Shown here piece after piece: positions 8,510 through 15,496 of a stretch of DNA of 28,233 bases. How positions within the stretch are numbered: the first letter of the stretch is position 1; each line of letters begins with the position of its first letter. Origin of the DNA: JAWOGN01 sp046496815 (GTDB lineage Bacteria > Desulfobacterota > DSM-4660 > Desulfatiglandales > Desulfatiglandaceae); contig JAWOGN010000358.1 in the NCBI GenBank assembly GCA_046496815.1, positions 1 to 28,233 of the forward strand, in the 5' to 3' direction. A model generated the notes under the pieces. It ran no database searches, was not told where the DNA came from, and saw only the letters and a program-made list of their open reading frames with translations. The position numbers and the translations under genes were made by a program.

Positions 8510-9919
8510 TCACCCTTTGGCGCGAATATGGATAACGGCCTGTGTAAGTCGCTCCAGTACTTTTGATTTTCCGAGAGCTTCCATGACCTCAAAAATGCCG
8601 GGGCTGACTGTCTTTCCCGTCAAAGCAATTCTGAGGGGTTGGGCAACCTGTCTCATTTTGAGTTCGTTTTCTTCGAGAAACGCAACAAAATCATTCTCCA
8701 GAACCGCTTGAGTGAAAACCGAAGTCTTTTCAAGTCTTGTGCGAAGCGCTTCGAGCAAGTCCAGAACCTCCGGTTTCAGGAACTTATCATCGCCCTTTTT
8801 TTCATACGTGATATCTTTTTCGAAATAAAAACGAGCCGCTTCAGCCATCTCTACCAAGGTCTTGCTTCTTGGCTTAAGGGTCTGAACGGCCTTTTTGAGC
8901 TGTGTTTCATTTAGGTCCTTGAAGCCGAGTCGTTCAAGAAACGGGGTGAGTTGCCGTGCCAGGTATTCGTCCGGAGCTTGTCGGATATACCAGGCATTGA
9001 GGTCCAGCAATTTTTCCGCGTTGAAAACGCCTGCAGACTTTCCCACCTTGTCCAGTGAAAACTTTTCGATGAGCTCTTCTTTTGTAAATTTTTCCTGGTC
9101 TCCATGAGACCATCCGAGTCTCGCCAGTGCGTTGAGCAAAGCGTGAGGGAGATAGCCCATGTCGCGGTAGGCGAGGACGGATACGGCGCCATGCCGTTTG
9201 CTCAGCCTTGTTTTATCCGACGCCAAAATCATGGGCACGTGAGCATAATACGGGACAGGCTCCTGTAACGCTCTATAGATCAAAATTTGGCGTGGCGTGT
9301 TGTTGACGTGGTCATCGCCTCGTATCACATAGGTGACCCCTAAGTCGATATCGTCCGCCACGACGGCCAAGTGATAGGTGGGGCTTCCGTTTGATCTTCT
9401 TAGAATAAGATCATCCAGTTCCTCATTGTCAATGGCAATGGGGCCTTTGATCAAGTCATTGAAGTGCGTAATTCCGGTCTGCGGGGTCTTCAATCTCACG
9501 ACTGCACCCTTACCCGGGCCAAGATCCAATTCACGACATTTACCATCATATTTGGGTTTAAGCCCCTTTGCCATAGCCGCCTTTCTTTTTTGCTCCAGTT
9601 CCGCGGGCAAACAATGACAGTGGTATGCTTGGCCGGTAGCAAGGAGACGGTCGATACAAGCGTTGTAAATATCGTGCCGCTGCGATTGGAAATACGGCCC
9701 TTCATCCCAATCCAATCCCATCCATTCCATAGATTCCAGGATCGCTCTGGTATGTTCATCGGAAGATCTCTCTCGGTCCGTATCTTCGATCCGGAGTATG
9801 AATTTTCCGTGCTTTTGACGGGAAAACAGCCAATTAAACAGCGCGGTTCTTGCACCGCCGATATGGAGATATCCGGTAGGGCTGGGTGGAAAACGGGTTA
9901 CAATTTTTTGGTCGCTCAT
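8510..9919 (-). CDS. gltX: Glutamyl-tRNA synthetase
   Basis: This class I aminoacyl-tRNA synthetase charges tRNA-Glu. It has 469 residues, a normal length. PPSPTGYLHIGGART carries the HIGH-type motif (19-22), and ASDKTRLSKRHGA carries the KMSKS-type motif (KRLSK-like, near 235-243). TYHLAVVADDID and RGDDHVNNTPRQ are family signatures. A CxC-x24-C arrangement (C101, C103, C128) matches the zinc site of E. coli GluRS, with Glu130 where the E. coli fourth ligand is His. GGAGGG lies 12 nt before the ATG. It is read leftward, opposite to its neighbours. I see no convincing intrinsic terminator in the 188 bp after its stop, only a weak hairpin at 8445-8457. Confidence 0.96.
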   Translation of the reverse strand: MSDQKIVTRFPPSPTGYLHIGGARTALFNWLFSRQKHGKFILRIEDTDRERSSDEHTRAILESMEWMGLDWDEGPYFQSQRHDIYNACIDRLLATGQAYHCHCLPAELEQKRKAAMAKGLKPKYDGKCRELDLGPGKGAVVRLKTPQTGITHFNDLIKGPIAIDNEELDDLILRRSNGSPTYHLAVVADDIDLGVTYVIRGDDHVNNTPRQILIYRALQEPVPYYAHVPMILASDKTRLSKRHGAVSVLAYRDMGYLPHALLNALARLGWSHGDQEKFTKEELIEKFSLDKVGKSAGVFNAEKLLDLNAWYIRQAPDEYLARQLTPFLERLGFKDLNETQLKKAVQTLKPRSKTLVEMAEAARFYFEKDITYEKKGDDKFLKPEVLDLLEALRTRLEKTSVFTQAVLENDFVAFLEENELKMRQVAQPLRIALTGKTVSPGIFEVMEALGKSKVLERLTQAVIHIRAKG

Positions 9920-10130
9920 GTGCGGAAGGTGCCCTCCGTTGATGAATGTTGATGTTGAATATCAGCCTCCCTGAGGCAGTATCTTCAGTGGGGATTTCCG
10001 CCAAGCCCCCTGGAAATGGAGCGCTCGGCGGGACTCGAAAACAAGAGAAGCTTAACACATGAAGCCGTGTGAAACAAGACTGAGTTGGGCGTCTGCTAAA
10101 GTGGGCGGCAGGTAAGCGAATGGAGTAAGC

Positions 10131-10169
10131 GTTCACAGGTTCAGGGTTTCCCGATGAAATCTGGATTCA
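10131..10169. repeat. GTTCA repeat cluster, left arm
   Basis: GTTCA occurs at 10131 and 10139 (8-bp period), and ATTCAGGGTT at 10165. Read on the other strand this is the same TGAAC unit as in the cluster at 10330-10365, so the two clusters face each other across about 160 bp. Confidence 0.55.
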
Positions 10170-10329
10170 GGGTTAAGGACAAAGAAGGGATTGAGGACCC
10201 GAAATCGTCGTTAAAAATGCTCATTTTCCCAAGTAATTGCCGATTTAGTTCCAAATTTTGGATTAGGCCTGACAAAGCTGACGCTTTTCTCATAAATACC
10301 TAACCCAAATGCACTCCGTGGACCAGAAT

Positions 10330-10365
10330 TGAACCTTGAACCCCTGAACCTTTGAACCCGTGAAC
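10330..10365. repeat. TGAAC tandem repeat cluster, right arm
   Basis: Five TGAAC units start at 10330, 10337, 10345, 10353 and 10361, a 7-8 bp period, with variable CC/TT/CG spacers. The reverse complement of this tract matches the left cluster (GTTCAC..GGTTCAGGG), so a long imperfect stem between the two is possible. Confidence 0.7.
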
Positions 10366-10453
10366 GGTTACCGAATGGATTTATCCCAAGACATTTTCCT
10401 GTGTTGTGTGATAAAAAATGGATGTGGGGACGACAAAAAGAAAGGGGCGTGTG

Positions 10454-10708
10454 ATGCGGCAAGACGGGAAAGAAAAAAAGATCCAAGTCATCGCCTACTC
10501 GGGCTACAAAGCGAACGAACGGCCTCTAAAGCTGTTGCTGAATAAGAAGGAACTGAAGGTGAAGCGGGTCTTGGGCCGTTGGGCGGAGCAAGATCATGAC
10601 TTTTTCAAAATACTCGCTGAGGACGAACGCGTATACCGAATCAAATGGCAGCGCTGCCTGGATGTCTGGATTCTTGAAAAAATCGTCGAGCACAATGGCG
10701 AGACGTGA
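10454..10708 (+). CDS. Small conserved-looking protein of unknown function
   Basis: This predicts an 84-residue soluble protein with no signal peptide or membrane segment. It begins basic (MRQDGKEKKIQVIAYSGYK), then has a likely strand-rich core with RPLKLLLNKKELKVKRVLGR, FFKILAEDERVYRIKW and CLDVWILEKIVE. The pattern (V.YSGY...E.P......V..VL.RW....FK......Y.I......W.L) resembles, from memory, small hypothetical proteins common in Deltaproteobacteria. I cannot assign a domain or function. ATG 10454 (or GTG 10451) is preferred over an upstream ATG at 10418, because an AAAGAAAGGGG tract lies just before it. It converges with the orphan gene on the minus strand, with 59 bp between stops. Confidence 0.6.
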   Translation: MRQDGKEKKIQVIAYSGYKANERPLKLLLNKKELKVKRVLGRWAEQDHDFFKILAEDERVYRIKWQRCLDVWILEKIVEHNGET

Positions 10709-10767
10709 AAAACCGGCTTCAGCGTTGGGAAACGCCCTCCGCCCACAAACTGATGATACGTCTTTTC

Positions 10768-11829
10768 TCAGTCCTGAGGGCTATAGACCCATTTGTAGTT
10801 GATGGGCCTGGCATCCAAGGCATCGACTTTTGGATGAAGGAATTCATCTCGAAGTTTAAGCCAGTTGTAGGCCGGCTTTAGTTTTCTAAGTTTGCCGTCC
10901 TCCGGGGGTTTTGAATAGGTGGTCGGGCCGTAAGACGCCTCGGAGATCCCAACAAAGTAGCCGTCAGCCGGGTAGAGGTAGGTGGTTTCAAAGGCGACGG
11001 TCTCCATCCCTTCACGCTGTGCCAGGGCTTCGACTTGTTCATTCGTCAACTGTATGAGGAAGAACTTGGAGGTTCCTCGTTCAGAGTACTTGTACATGGA
11101 TCGTGACTCGGAGCTTGAGACAAACACAGTGGAGATGTAATCCAGTTTTCGAAGCAGTTGAGCGGCGATGAGGCCGGCGGTCCGCCTTCCCCCGACGCTG
11201 TGATGACACCCGTAATATTCAAACAGCTTATTTTGGAGAATACGAGCCTCTTTATCGCCTTTCTCATACAAATTGTTTTGAATGTATCTCAGCCATTTGG
11301 CCAGATCTTCCGCTGCATCCGCAATGGGCCAGTCAATCTTGACGTGGAAGTGAGTGAGCGAGTAACGATTCTTTCTTTTAACAGTGGGATCCTGTTGTAT
11401 GAGGAGGGCATAGTCCACATTGATGAGACCCTCAAGAAAGTCGAGAAAGCCCGGGTTGTGAAAATGTCGAAGGTTTTCATGAAACTTCTGGTACAAGGCG
11501 AAATTGGCGAGGTATTTGAGATTTTTCTTGACGACGCTGTTTTCAGGGTAAAAGCGAATGTAGTTTTTGAGTTGAGGGCTGACGATATCTTCACAAAATA
11601 TGACGATAAACGTATTGAATAATTCCGATTCCTTTTCCATCTTTTTTGATTTTGGTTTCAGTTCACTCCGATCGAGAAAGCTGTATTCGACGTCATTTCG
11701 TTGGTAATTGTAAAAGGAATCAATGAGAGAAATTTTCATAACGCGGCATTCTAGAGCGTCTCTCAAGCTCTCATAAAGTGAGCGCCGCAATTTTTCATAG
11801 TAATTTAACCGTTCTCTGTATTTCCACAT
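10768..11829 (-). CDS. Orphan 353-residue protein, unknown function
   Basis: I do not recognise this protein. It has 353 residues from ATG 11829 (a TTG six bases upstream would add two). No signal peptide or membrane helix is evident. The first 70 residues are highly charged and probably helical. A middle part (about 100-230) is helical and rich in aromatics, with THFH (159-162), EDLAKWLRYIQNNLYEKG and YYGCHH (205-210) followed by SVGGRRTAGL. The C-terminal part (235-353) looks strand-rich, with many Ser/Tyr and a tail NYKWVYSPQD. There is no Walker, nuclease, HTH or zinc-finger motif I can defend. The ATG lacks a Shine-Dalgarno. A promoter with perfect -35 and -10 hexamers lies 267 nt upstream (12103-12132), with a 144-bp palindrome in the leader. 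The intact frame of this length and the promoter argue for a real gene. Confidence 0.72.
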   Translation of the reverse strand: MWKYRERLNYYEKLRRSLYESLRDALECRVMKISLIDSFYNYQRNDVEYSFLDRSELKPKSKKMEKESELFNTFIVIFCEDIVSPQLKNYIRFYPENSVVKKNLKYLANFALYQKFHENLRHFHNPGFLDFLEGLINVDYALLIQQDPTVKRKNRYSLTHFHVKIDWPIADAAEDLAKWLRYIQNNLYEKGDKEARILQNKLFEYYGCHHSVGGRRTAGLIAAQLLRKLDYISTVFVSSSESRSMYKYSERGTSKFFLIQLTNEQVEALAQREGMETVAFETTYLYPADGYFVGISEASYGPTTYSKPPEDGKLRKLKPAYNWLKLRDEFLHPKVDALDARPINYKWVYSPQD

Positions 11830-11886
11830 AGGCAAAAAAATAAACCGTTCAATTCAATCACCGCTGCATCTGGAGGATTCACTCTT

Positions 11887-12030
11887 GGAGGCTGTCCGAG
11901 AATGAGGAATTTTTTTCAAGATCAAGGAAGGCGAAAATTATAACCACAGGAATACATTTAAGTATTTCGAGGATTATAATTTGAACCTGACACAGAGATT
12001 GGGGAAAATAGCCATTCTCGGACAGCCTCC
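11887..12030. repeat. 144-bp symmetric palindromic element (MITE-like)
   Basis: The ends are perfect 18-bp inverted repeats: GGAGGCTGTCCGAGAATG at 11887-11904 and its reverse complement at 12013-12030. Symmetry continues inward. AAATTATAA (11935-11943) pairs with TTATAATTT (11974-11982), and AATAC (11951-11955) pairs with GTATT (11962-11966) around a 6-nt loop. All pairs share one centre at 11958/11959. No transposase is encoded. Flanks give only a trivial TT on each side, so a target duplication is not shown. It resembles non-autonomous palindromic repeats that I recall from Desulfobacterota genomes. Confidence 0.8.
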
Positions 12031-12079
12031 TTGCATGATTGCGGTAATGAGCCTCATAATTCTGATTCACACCAGGGAA

Positions 12080-12123
12080 ACACCCTTGAAAGTTGGGAAT
12101 GAATTATAATAAGATAAGGGTGT
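12080..12123. promoter_or_regulatory. Operator-like inverted repeat at the orphan-gene promoter
   Basis: ACACCCTT at 12080-12087 is repeated in inverted form as AAGGGTGT at 12116-12123, separated by 28 bp. The right arm lies inside the -35/-10 spacer of the leftward promoter, and the left arm lies just past the expected transcription start. That placement suits a repressor site, but a chance repeat or an RNA hairpin cannot be excluded. Confidence 0.4.
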
Positions 12124-12132
12124 AAGTGTCAA
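12103..12132 (-). promoter_or_regulatory. Leftward promoter with perfect consensus hexamers
   Basis: On the minus strand TTGACA (plus 12127-12132) and TATAAT (plus 12103-12108) are both perfect sigma70 hexamers, with an 18-bp spacer. The expected start is near 12096, giving a leader of about 267 nt to the orphan ATG at 11829. Confidence 0.7.
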
Positions 12133-12215
12133 TAAAAAAAGAAAAAATCGGGAATCCCTCTTTATTGTTTTTAGACCTTCGCTACGGTCCGTTTCAGCGT
12201 GGCTTGATTAATGTC

Positions 12216-12243
12216 TTGACAAAAAGAGGCTATTCTATATATT
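12216..12243 (+). promoter_or_regulatory. Rightward promoter for the yceD-rpmF-plsX operon
   Basis: TTGACA at 12216-12221 and TATATT at 12238-12243 have a 16-bp spacer. The predicted start is about 60 nt before the yceD ATG. It is the only good promoter I see ahead of this co-directional cluster. Confidence 0.6.
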
Positions 12244-12308
12244 CACCAGGTTATTTTATCTGAGCTTTGACGGGTTGTTTTTAAGTTCTTTATCAAGGTT
12301 GGGTTTGA

Positions 12309-12842
12309 ATGATCATCGACTTGAGAACCGTTTTGCATGGTCCGCGGCAATTCGATTTTGCCCTCAGCCCGGATTGGTGGAAAAACGATGGAGGCAACGA
12401 TCAAGTTATTGGTTTGGTTGGGCCTTTGAAGGTTCGCATCAGAATTTCCAAGGCAGGCGGTAAATATTTACTGGAGGGTCGAATGGCGGGGTGCCTCCGG
12501 ATTCGCTGCGACAGGTGCCTTGAACCCTTCAACGATGATTTAGAATCCGAATTTCAGGTTTTTCTTGAATTTATGCGTTCTCATGATGGCGAGAACGAAA
12601 TTGAACTGCTTGAAGATGATATGTCCGTAAACCTGATCCGGGGCGAAGAGATTTCTTTGGGTGATATGGTTCGAGAGCAAATTTATCTATCACTGCCTAT
12701 GAAATGTCTGTGCGGGGAAGACTGCTCCGGGTTGTGCCCCTTTTGCGGAACAAATTTGAATATCAAAAGATGCAATTGCAGTTCGAAGCGGGGGCATCCC
12801 GGGTTTTCAAAACTGAAAAACGTGGAGCAATTTGATGACTAA
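12309..12842 (+). CDS. yceD: YceD/DUF177 family protein
   Basis: This belongs to the DUF177 (YceD) family, almost always found directly upstream of rpmF and linked in the literature to 23S rRNA/ribosome biogenesis. It has 177 residues. The first cysteine group is CLRIRCDRC (C62, C67, C70). The C-terminal group runs CLCGEDCSGLCPFCG then CNC (C133, C135, C139, C143, C146, C155, C157), the conserved metal-binding-like end of the family. An acidic middle stretch (about 93-125) is also typical. The ATG follows AAGGTTGGG, and a promoter lies upstream. rpmF starts 147 bp after the stop. Confidence 0.88.
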   Translation: MIIDLRTVLHGPRQFDFALSPDWWKNDGGNDQVIGLVGPLKVRIRISKAGGKYLLEGRMAGCLRIRCDRCLEPFNDDLESEFQVFLEFMRSHDGENEIELLEDDMSVNLIRGEEISLGDMVREQIYLSLPMKCLCGEDCSGLCPFCGTNLNIKRCNCSSKRGHPGFSKLKNVEQFDD

Positions 12843-12989
12843 CCCTGATATCCCTCGTTTCAGGGTTCTAGAAAGAATCACCGCATGTCAAATGGGCGTA
12901 TTGCAATCAATTCCATGCCATATGGGCTGCACACGTTCAAACCGCTGACCGCATGCGAAAACAAAGATGAAGGAGTGTAACTACAGGCT

Positions 12990-13172
12990 ATGGCCGTACC
13001 CAAAAGGAAAAAATCAAAATCCAAACGAAACATGCGACGATCCCATGATGGTATCAAAATACCCAATATTTCCTCATGCCCGCACTGTCATGAGCCGGTG
13101 TTGCCGCACCATGTGTGTCCGGAATGCGGAATGTATAGAGGGAATACGATAACCAAGACCGAAGAGACCTAG
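12990..13172 (+). CDS. rpmF: 50S ribosomal protein L32 (zinc-ribbon form)
   Basis: This is a large-subunit ribosomal protein of 60 residues, a normal length. The start MAVPKRKKSKSKRNMRRSHD is diagnostic. Four cysteines (C30, C33, C43, C46 in CPHC and CPEC) form the zinc ribbon of the C+ type of L32. It lies in the conserved yceD-rpmF-plsX order, with plsX one base after its stop. An AAGGAG lies about 14 nt before the ATG. Confidence 0.96.
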   Translation: MAVPKRKKSKSKRNMRRSHDGIKIPNISSCPHCHEPVLPHHVCPECGMYRGNTITKTEET

Positions 13173-13173
13173 A

Positions 13174-14181
13174 ATGATCGTGGCCGTGGACGCCATGGGC
13201 GGAGATAACGCTCCGGAAGCGGTCGTACAGGGCGCAGCTGAGATCGGGCGCGAACAGGGGATCGGCGTCACCCTGGTTGGAGATGAAAGGATTATCGGGA
13301 GTTTGCTCTCCTCACACCGGGGGACGAATCATATCGCGGTGCATCACTGTTCGGATGTGGTTCGGATGGGAGAATCGCCCTTAAAGGCGGTGCGACGGAA
13401 GAAAGACGCCTCAATAAGAGTTGCTTTCGATCTGATTAAACGCGGTGATGTGGATGCGGTGGTGAGCGCGGGAAATTCGGGCGCCACCCTGGCTGCCGGC
13501 ATCTTGACGCTGGGCCGTATAGAAGGCGTGGACAGGCCTGCCATCGCAGGCATCCTTCCGGGGCAAAAAGGCCCTGTGATTTTGATAGATGTGGGGGCGA
13601 ATGTCGACTGCCGACCAAACTATCTTTTTCAGTTCGGCGTAATGGGCAATGCCTTTGCGACTTCTTGTCTGGGGATGGTAAATCCCAAAATAGGTCTTTT
13701 GAGTATCGGTGAGGAGGGAAGCAAGGGCAATGAGCAAGTTCGGTTGGCTCGAAAATTGCTCGAAAAAAGTCCTCTGAATTTTGTGGGAAATGTAGAAGGG
13801 CGCGATATCTTTACAGGTGAAGTGGAGATTATCGTATGTGACGGATTCGTCGGGAATGTGGCGCTAAAACTGAGCGAGGGAATGGCGAGGGCGATGATGC
13901 ACACACTGAAAACCGAGCTGATGGAGTCCTTTTACGGTCGAGCCGCGCTTGTCTTCGGTCGGCAGCCTCTCAAAAGGTATTGGCGAAAGATGGACTATGA
14001 GGCGTACGGTGGCGCCCCATTGCTCGGCATTAACGGTGTGGGAATTGTCTGTCACGGAGGATCCTCCGCCAGGGCTATCAAAAACGCCATAAAATTGGCG
14101 GCACGTTATGTGAGAAACAAAGTTCTTGACAAAATGCTGGTGCAATTAAAGCGTTCCGGGGGTGAAGCCGTACACGAATAA
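13174..14181 (+). CDS. plsX: Phosphate acyltransferase PlsX
   Basis: PlsX converts acyl-ACP plus phosphate to acyl-phosphate, feeding PlsY in phospholipid synthesis. It is peripheral to the membrane. It has 335 residues, a normal length. The start MIVAVDAMGGDNAPEAVVQG is diagnostic. VVSAGNSGATLAAGI, PVILIDVGANVDC, NPKIGLLSIGEEGSKGNE and the C-terminal APLLGINGVGIVCHGGSS are family signatures. It starts 1 bp after rpmF, which suggests coupled expression. fabH and fabD do not follow; the next gene is fabG. Confidence 0.96.
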   Translation: MIVAVDAMGGDNAPEAVVQGAAEIGREQGIGVTLVGDERIIGSLLSSHRGTNHIAVHHCSDVVRMGESPLKAVRRKKDASIRVAFDLIKRGDVDAVVSAGNSGATLAAGILTLGRIEGVDRPAIAGILPGQKGPVILIDVGANVDCRPNYLFQFGVMGNAFATSCLGMVNPKIGLLSIGEEGSKGNEQVRLARKLLEKSPLNFVGNVEGRDIFTGEVEIIVCDGFVGNVALKLSEGMARAMMHTLKTELMESFYGRAALVFGRQPLKRYWRKMDYEAYGGAPLLGINGVGIVCHGGSSARAIKNAIKLAARYVRNKVLDKMLVQLKRSGGEAVHE

Positions 14182-14260
14182 GCGGATTGCAGATGAATCT
14201 CGGTATTGGGGAATATATTCATCTGCTGAAGCTGTTTTGAGCGGGAGGCAGGTAGATATC

Positions 14261-15010
14261 GTGAACAAATTGAAAGCAAGGCTGGCGGTTATCACCGGCG
14301 GATCCAAGGGAATCGGACGGAATGTCGCCCTGCGCTTTGCCGTTGCCCAGGATAATATTATTATCGTGCACTACGATCCTGACGAGAAAGATGCGGCTGA
14401 GACGCTGCGTGCCTTGAGGCAGCTGGGTGTCGAGGCTGAAAGCTACAAAATAGATGTCTCTTCTTTTGAAGCCGTCGATTCGTTGTTTAAAGATATTTTT
14501 TCAAAACACAAAAAAATCGATGTGCTGGTGAATAACGCGGGTATTACGCGGGACAGCCTCCTCATGCGAATGACAGAGGATCAATGGGATACGGTCATTC
14601 GGGTGAATCTGAAAAGTGTGTTTAACTGCACCCATGCGGTCCTCCGGTCGATGATCAAAGAAAGAAAGGGTTGCATCGTCAATATTGCGTCGGTCGTTGG
14701 ACAGATCGGAAATGCAGGTCAGGCCAATTATTCTGCTTCCAAGGCCGGTATTATGGGATTCACAAAGACTGTGGCCAGAGAAGTCGCGCCACGGGGAGTC
14801 AGGGTGAATGCAGTTGCTCCCGGATTTATCGATACGGAGATGACCGCTGTTTTACCCGATACAGTGAAAGAAAGTTTTATGAAACAGATACCGCTGGGAA
14901 AGATCGGCAGGCCGGAGGATGTTGCAGAGGCCGCCTATTGGTTGTGTACCGATGCTGCAAGCTATATTACGGGTCAAATCATCCACGTAAACGGTGGAAT
15001 GTACATGTAG
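14261..15010 (+). CDS. fabG: 3-oxoacyl-[ACP] reductase FabG
   Basis: This short-chain dehydrogenase reduces beta-ketoacyl-ACP in fatty-acid elongation. It has 249 residues from the GTG at 14261, giving the usual FabG N-terminus (MNKLKARLAVITGGSKGIG). The frame is open back to 14162 and overlaps plsX, but that extra N-terminus is unlike the family. GGGAGG at 14243-14248 supports the GTG, though its spacing is a little long. The cofactor loop is TGGSKGIG (12-19), NNAG is at 91-94, and the catalytic residues are Asn116, Ser144, Tyr157 and Lys161 (YSASK). The C-terminus GGMYM is typical. After beta-2 the sequence reads HYDPDE, with an Asp at 39 where many FabGs have Arg or Ser. It sits with plsX, acpP and fabF, so a fatty-acid synthesis role is secure. 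Confidence 0.94.
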   Translation: MNKLKARLAVITGGSKGIGRNVALRFAVAQDNIIIVHYDPDEKDAAETLRALRQLGVEAESYKIDVSSFEAVDSLFKDIFSKHKKIDVLVNNAGITRDSLLMRMTEDQWDTVIRVNLKSVFNCTHAVLRSMIKERKGCIVNIASVVGQIGNAGQANYSASKAGIMGFTKTVAREVAPRGVRVNAVAPGFIDTEMTAVLPDTVKESFMKQIPLGKIGRPEDVAEAAYWLCTDAASYITGQIIHVNGGMYM

Positions 15011-15127
15011 GGCACTGAATTCATAAAAATGCACAACACATTTTTCCGTCGATCTCAGTGCGGCTGTCGAGACGAATTGACGGAAATTTGTCAAAACGAA
15101 GACCAATTTTTGAGGAGGTAAAGCCTA

Positions 15128-15367
15128 ATGGCAAGTGTCGAGGAAAAGATCAGGAAAATTATCTGCGAACAGTTGGATGTGGCGGAAAAAGATGTGGTTC
15201 CGGAGGCTTCCTTCGTTGATGATTTAGGCGCTGACTCACTGGATCAGGTGGAGCTCATCATGGCGATGGAGGAAGCATTCGATATTTCTATTCCCGATGA
15301 AGACGCTGAAAAGATTGCTACCGTTCAGGATGCTATAAATTTCATTCAAAAAGCCTCAGGAGAATAA
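15128..15367 (+). CDS. acpP: Acyl carrier protein
   Basis: This small acidic carrier (79 residues) holds growing acyl chains on a 4'-phosphopantetheine arm. The attachment site is Ser37 in [12 protein letters not shown], a perfect match. The helix-rich acidic remainder ([19 protein letters not shown]) is standard. A strong AGGAGGT (15113-15119) precedes the ATG, fitting the high expression expected. It lies between fabG (117 bp upstream) and fabF (129 bp downstream). Confidence 0.97.
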   Translation: MASVEEKIRKIICEQLDVAEKDVVPEASFVDDLGADSLDQVELIMAMEEAFDISIPDEDAEKIATVQDAINFIQKASGE

Positions 15368-15496
15368 TCGTTTTGAGTCGGTTCCATATCGACGATCACT
15401 GAGACGGCTCGCATGGTGTGTGGGCGCTAAAAAAGTTATTAAACTTAATTGTGGTCGCTTTTAGTCAAGAATCTGACATAGAGAAGGAACAGTCTT

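Larger units (their letters stand above)
9920..10450. other. Non-coding region with TGAAC-type repeats
   Basis: About 530 bp between the gltX start and the small ORF at 10454. Open frames here are short and look unlike proteins. It should hold the gltX promoter and leader, but I cannot pick a clear -35/-10 pair. The recognisable content is two clusters of short GTTCA/TGAAC repeats in opposite orientation (10131-10169 and 10330-10365), annotated separately. Confidence 0.6.
11830..12308. other. Divergent regulatory region between the orphan gene and yceD
   Basis: About 480 bp with no convincing gene. From left to right it holds the leader of the orphan gene, a 144-bp palindrome (11887-12030), an operator-like inverted repeat (12080-12123), a leftward promoter (12103-12132) and a rightward promoter (12216-12243) for the yceD operon. 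It is visibly AT-richer than the flanking genes. Confidence 0.7.

Noticed and set aside
9834..10136. 100-codon minus-strand frame upstream of gltX
   Set aside because: It overlaps the gltX start and has low-complexity, non-conserved-looking content with no ribosome site.
11879..12070. 63-residue leftward frame across the palindrome
   Set aside because: It has a GTG start without a ribosome site and is mostly the palindromic element read as codons. It is more likely a by-product of the repeat than a gene.
12147..12165. GGGATTCCC with a T-rich tract on the minus strand as a terminator
   Set aside because: The stem is only three or four pairs, and it lies upstream of the leftward promoter, with no gene ending there.
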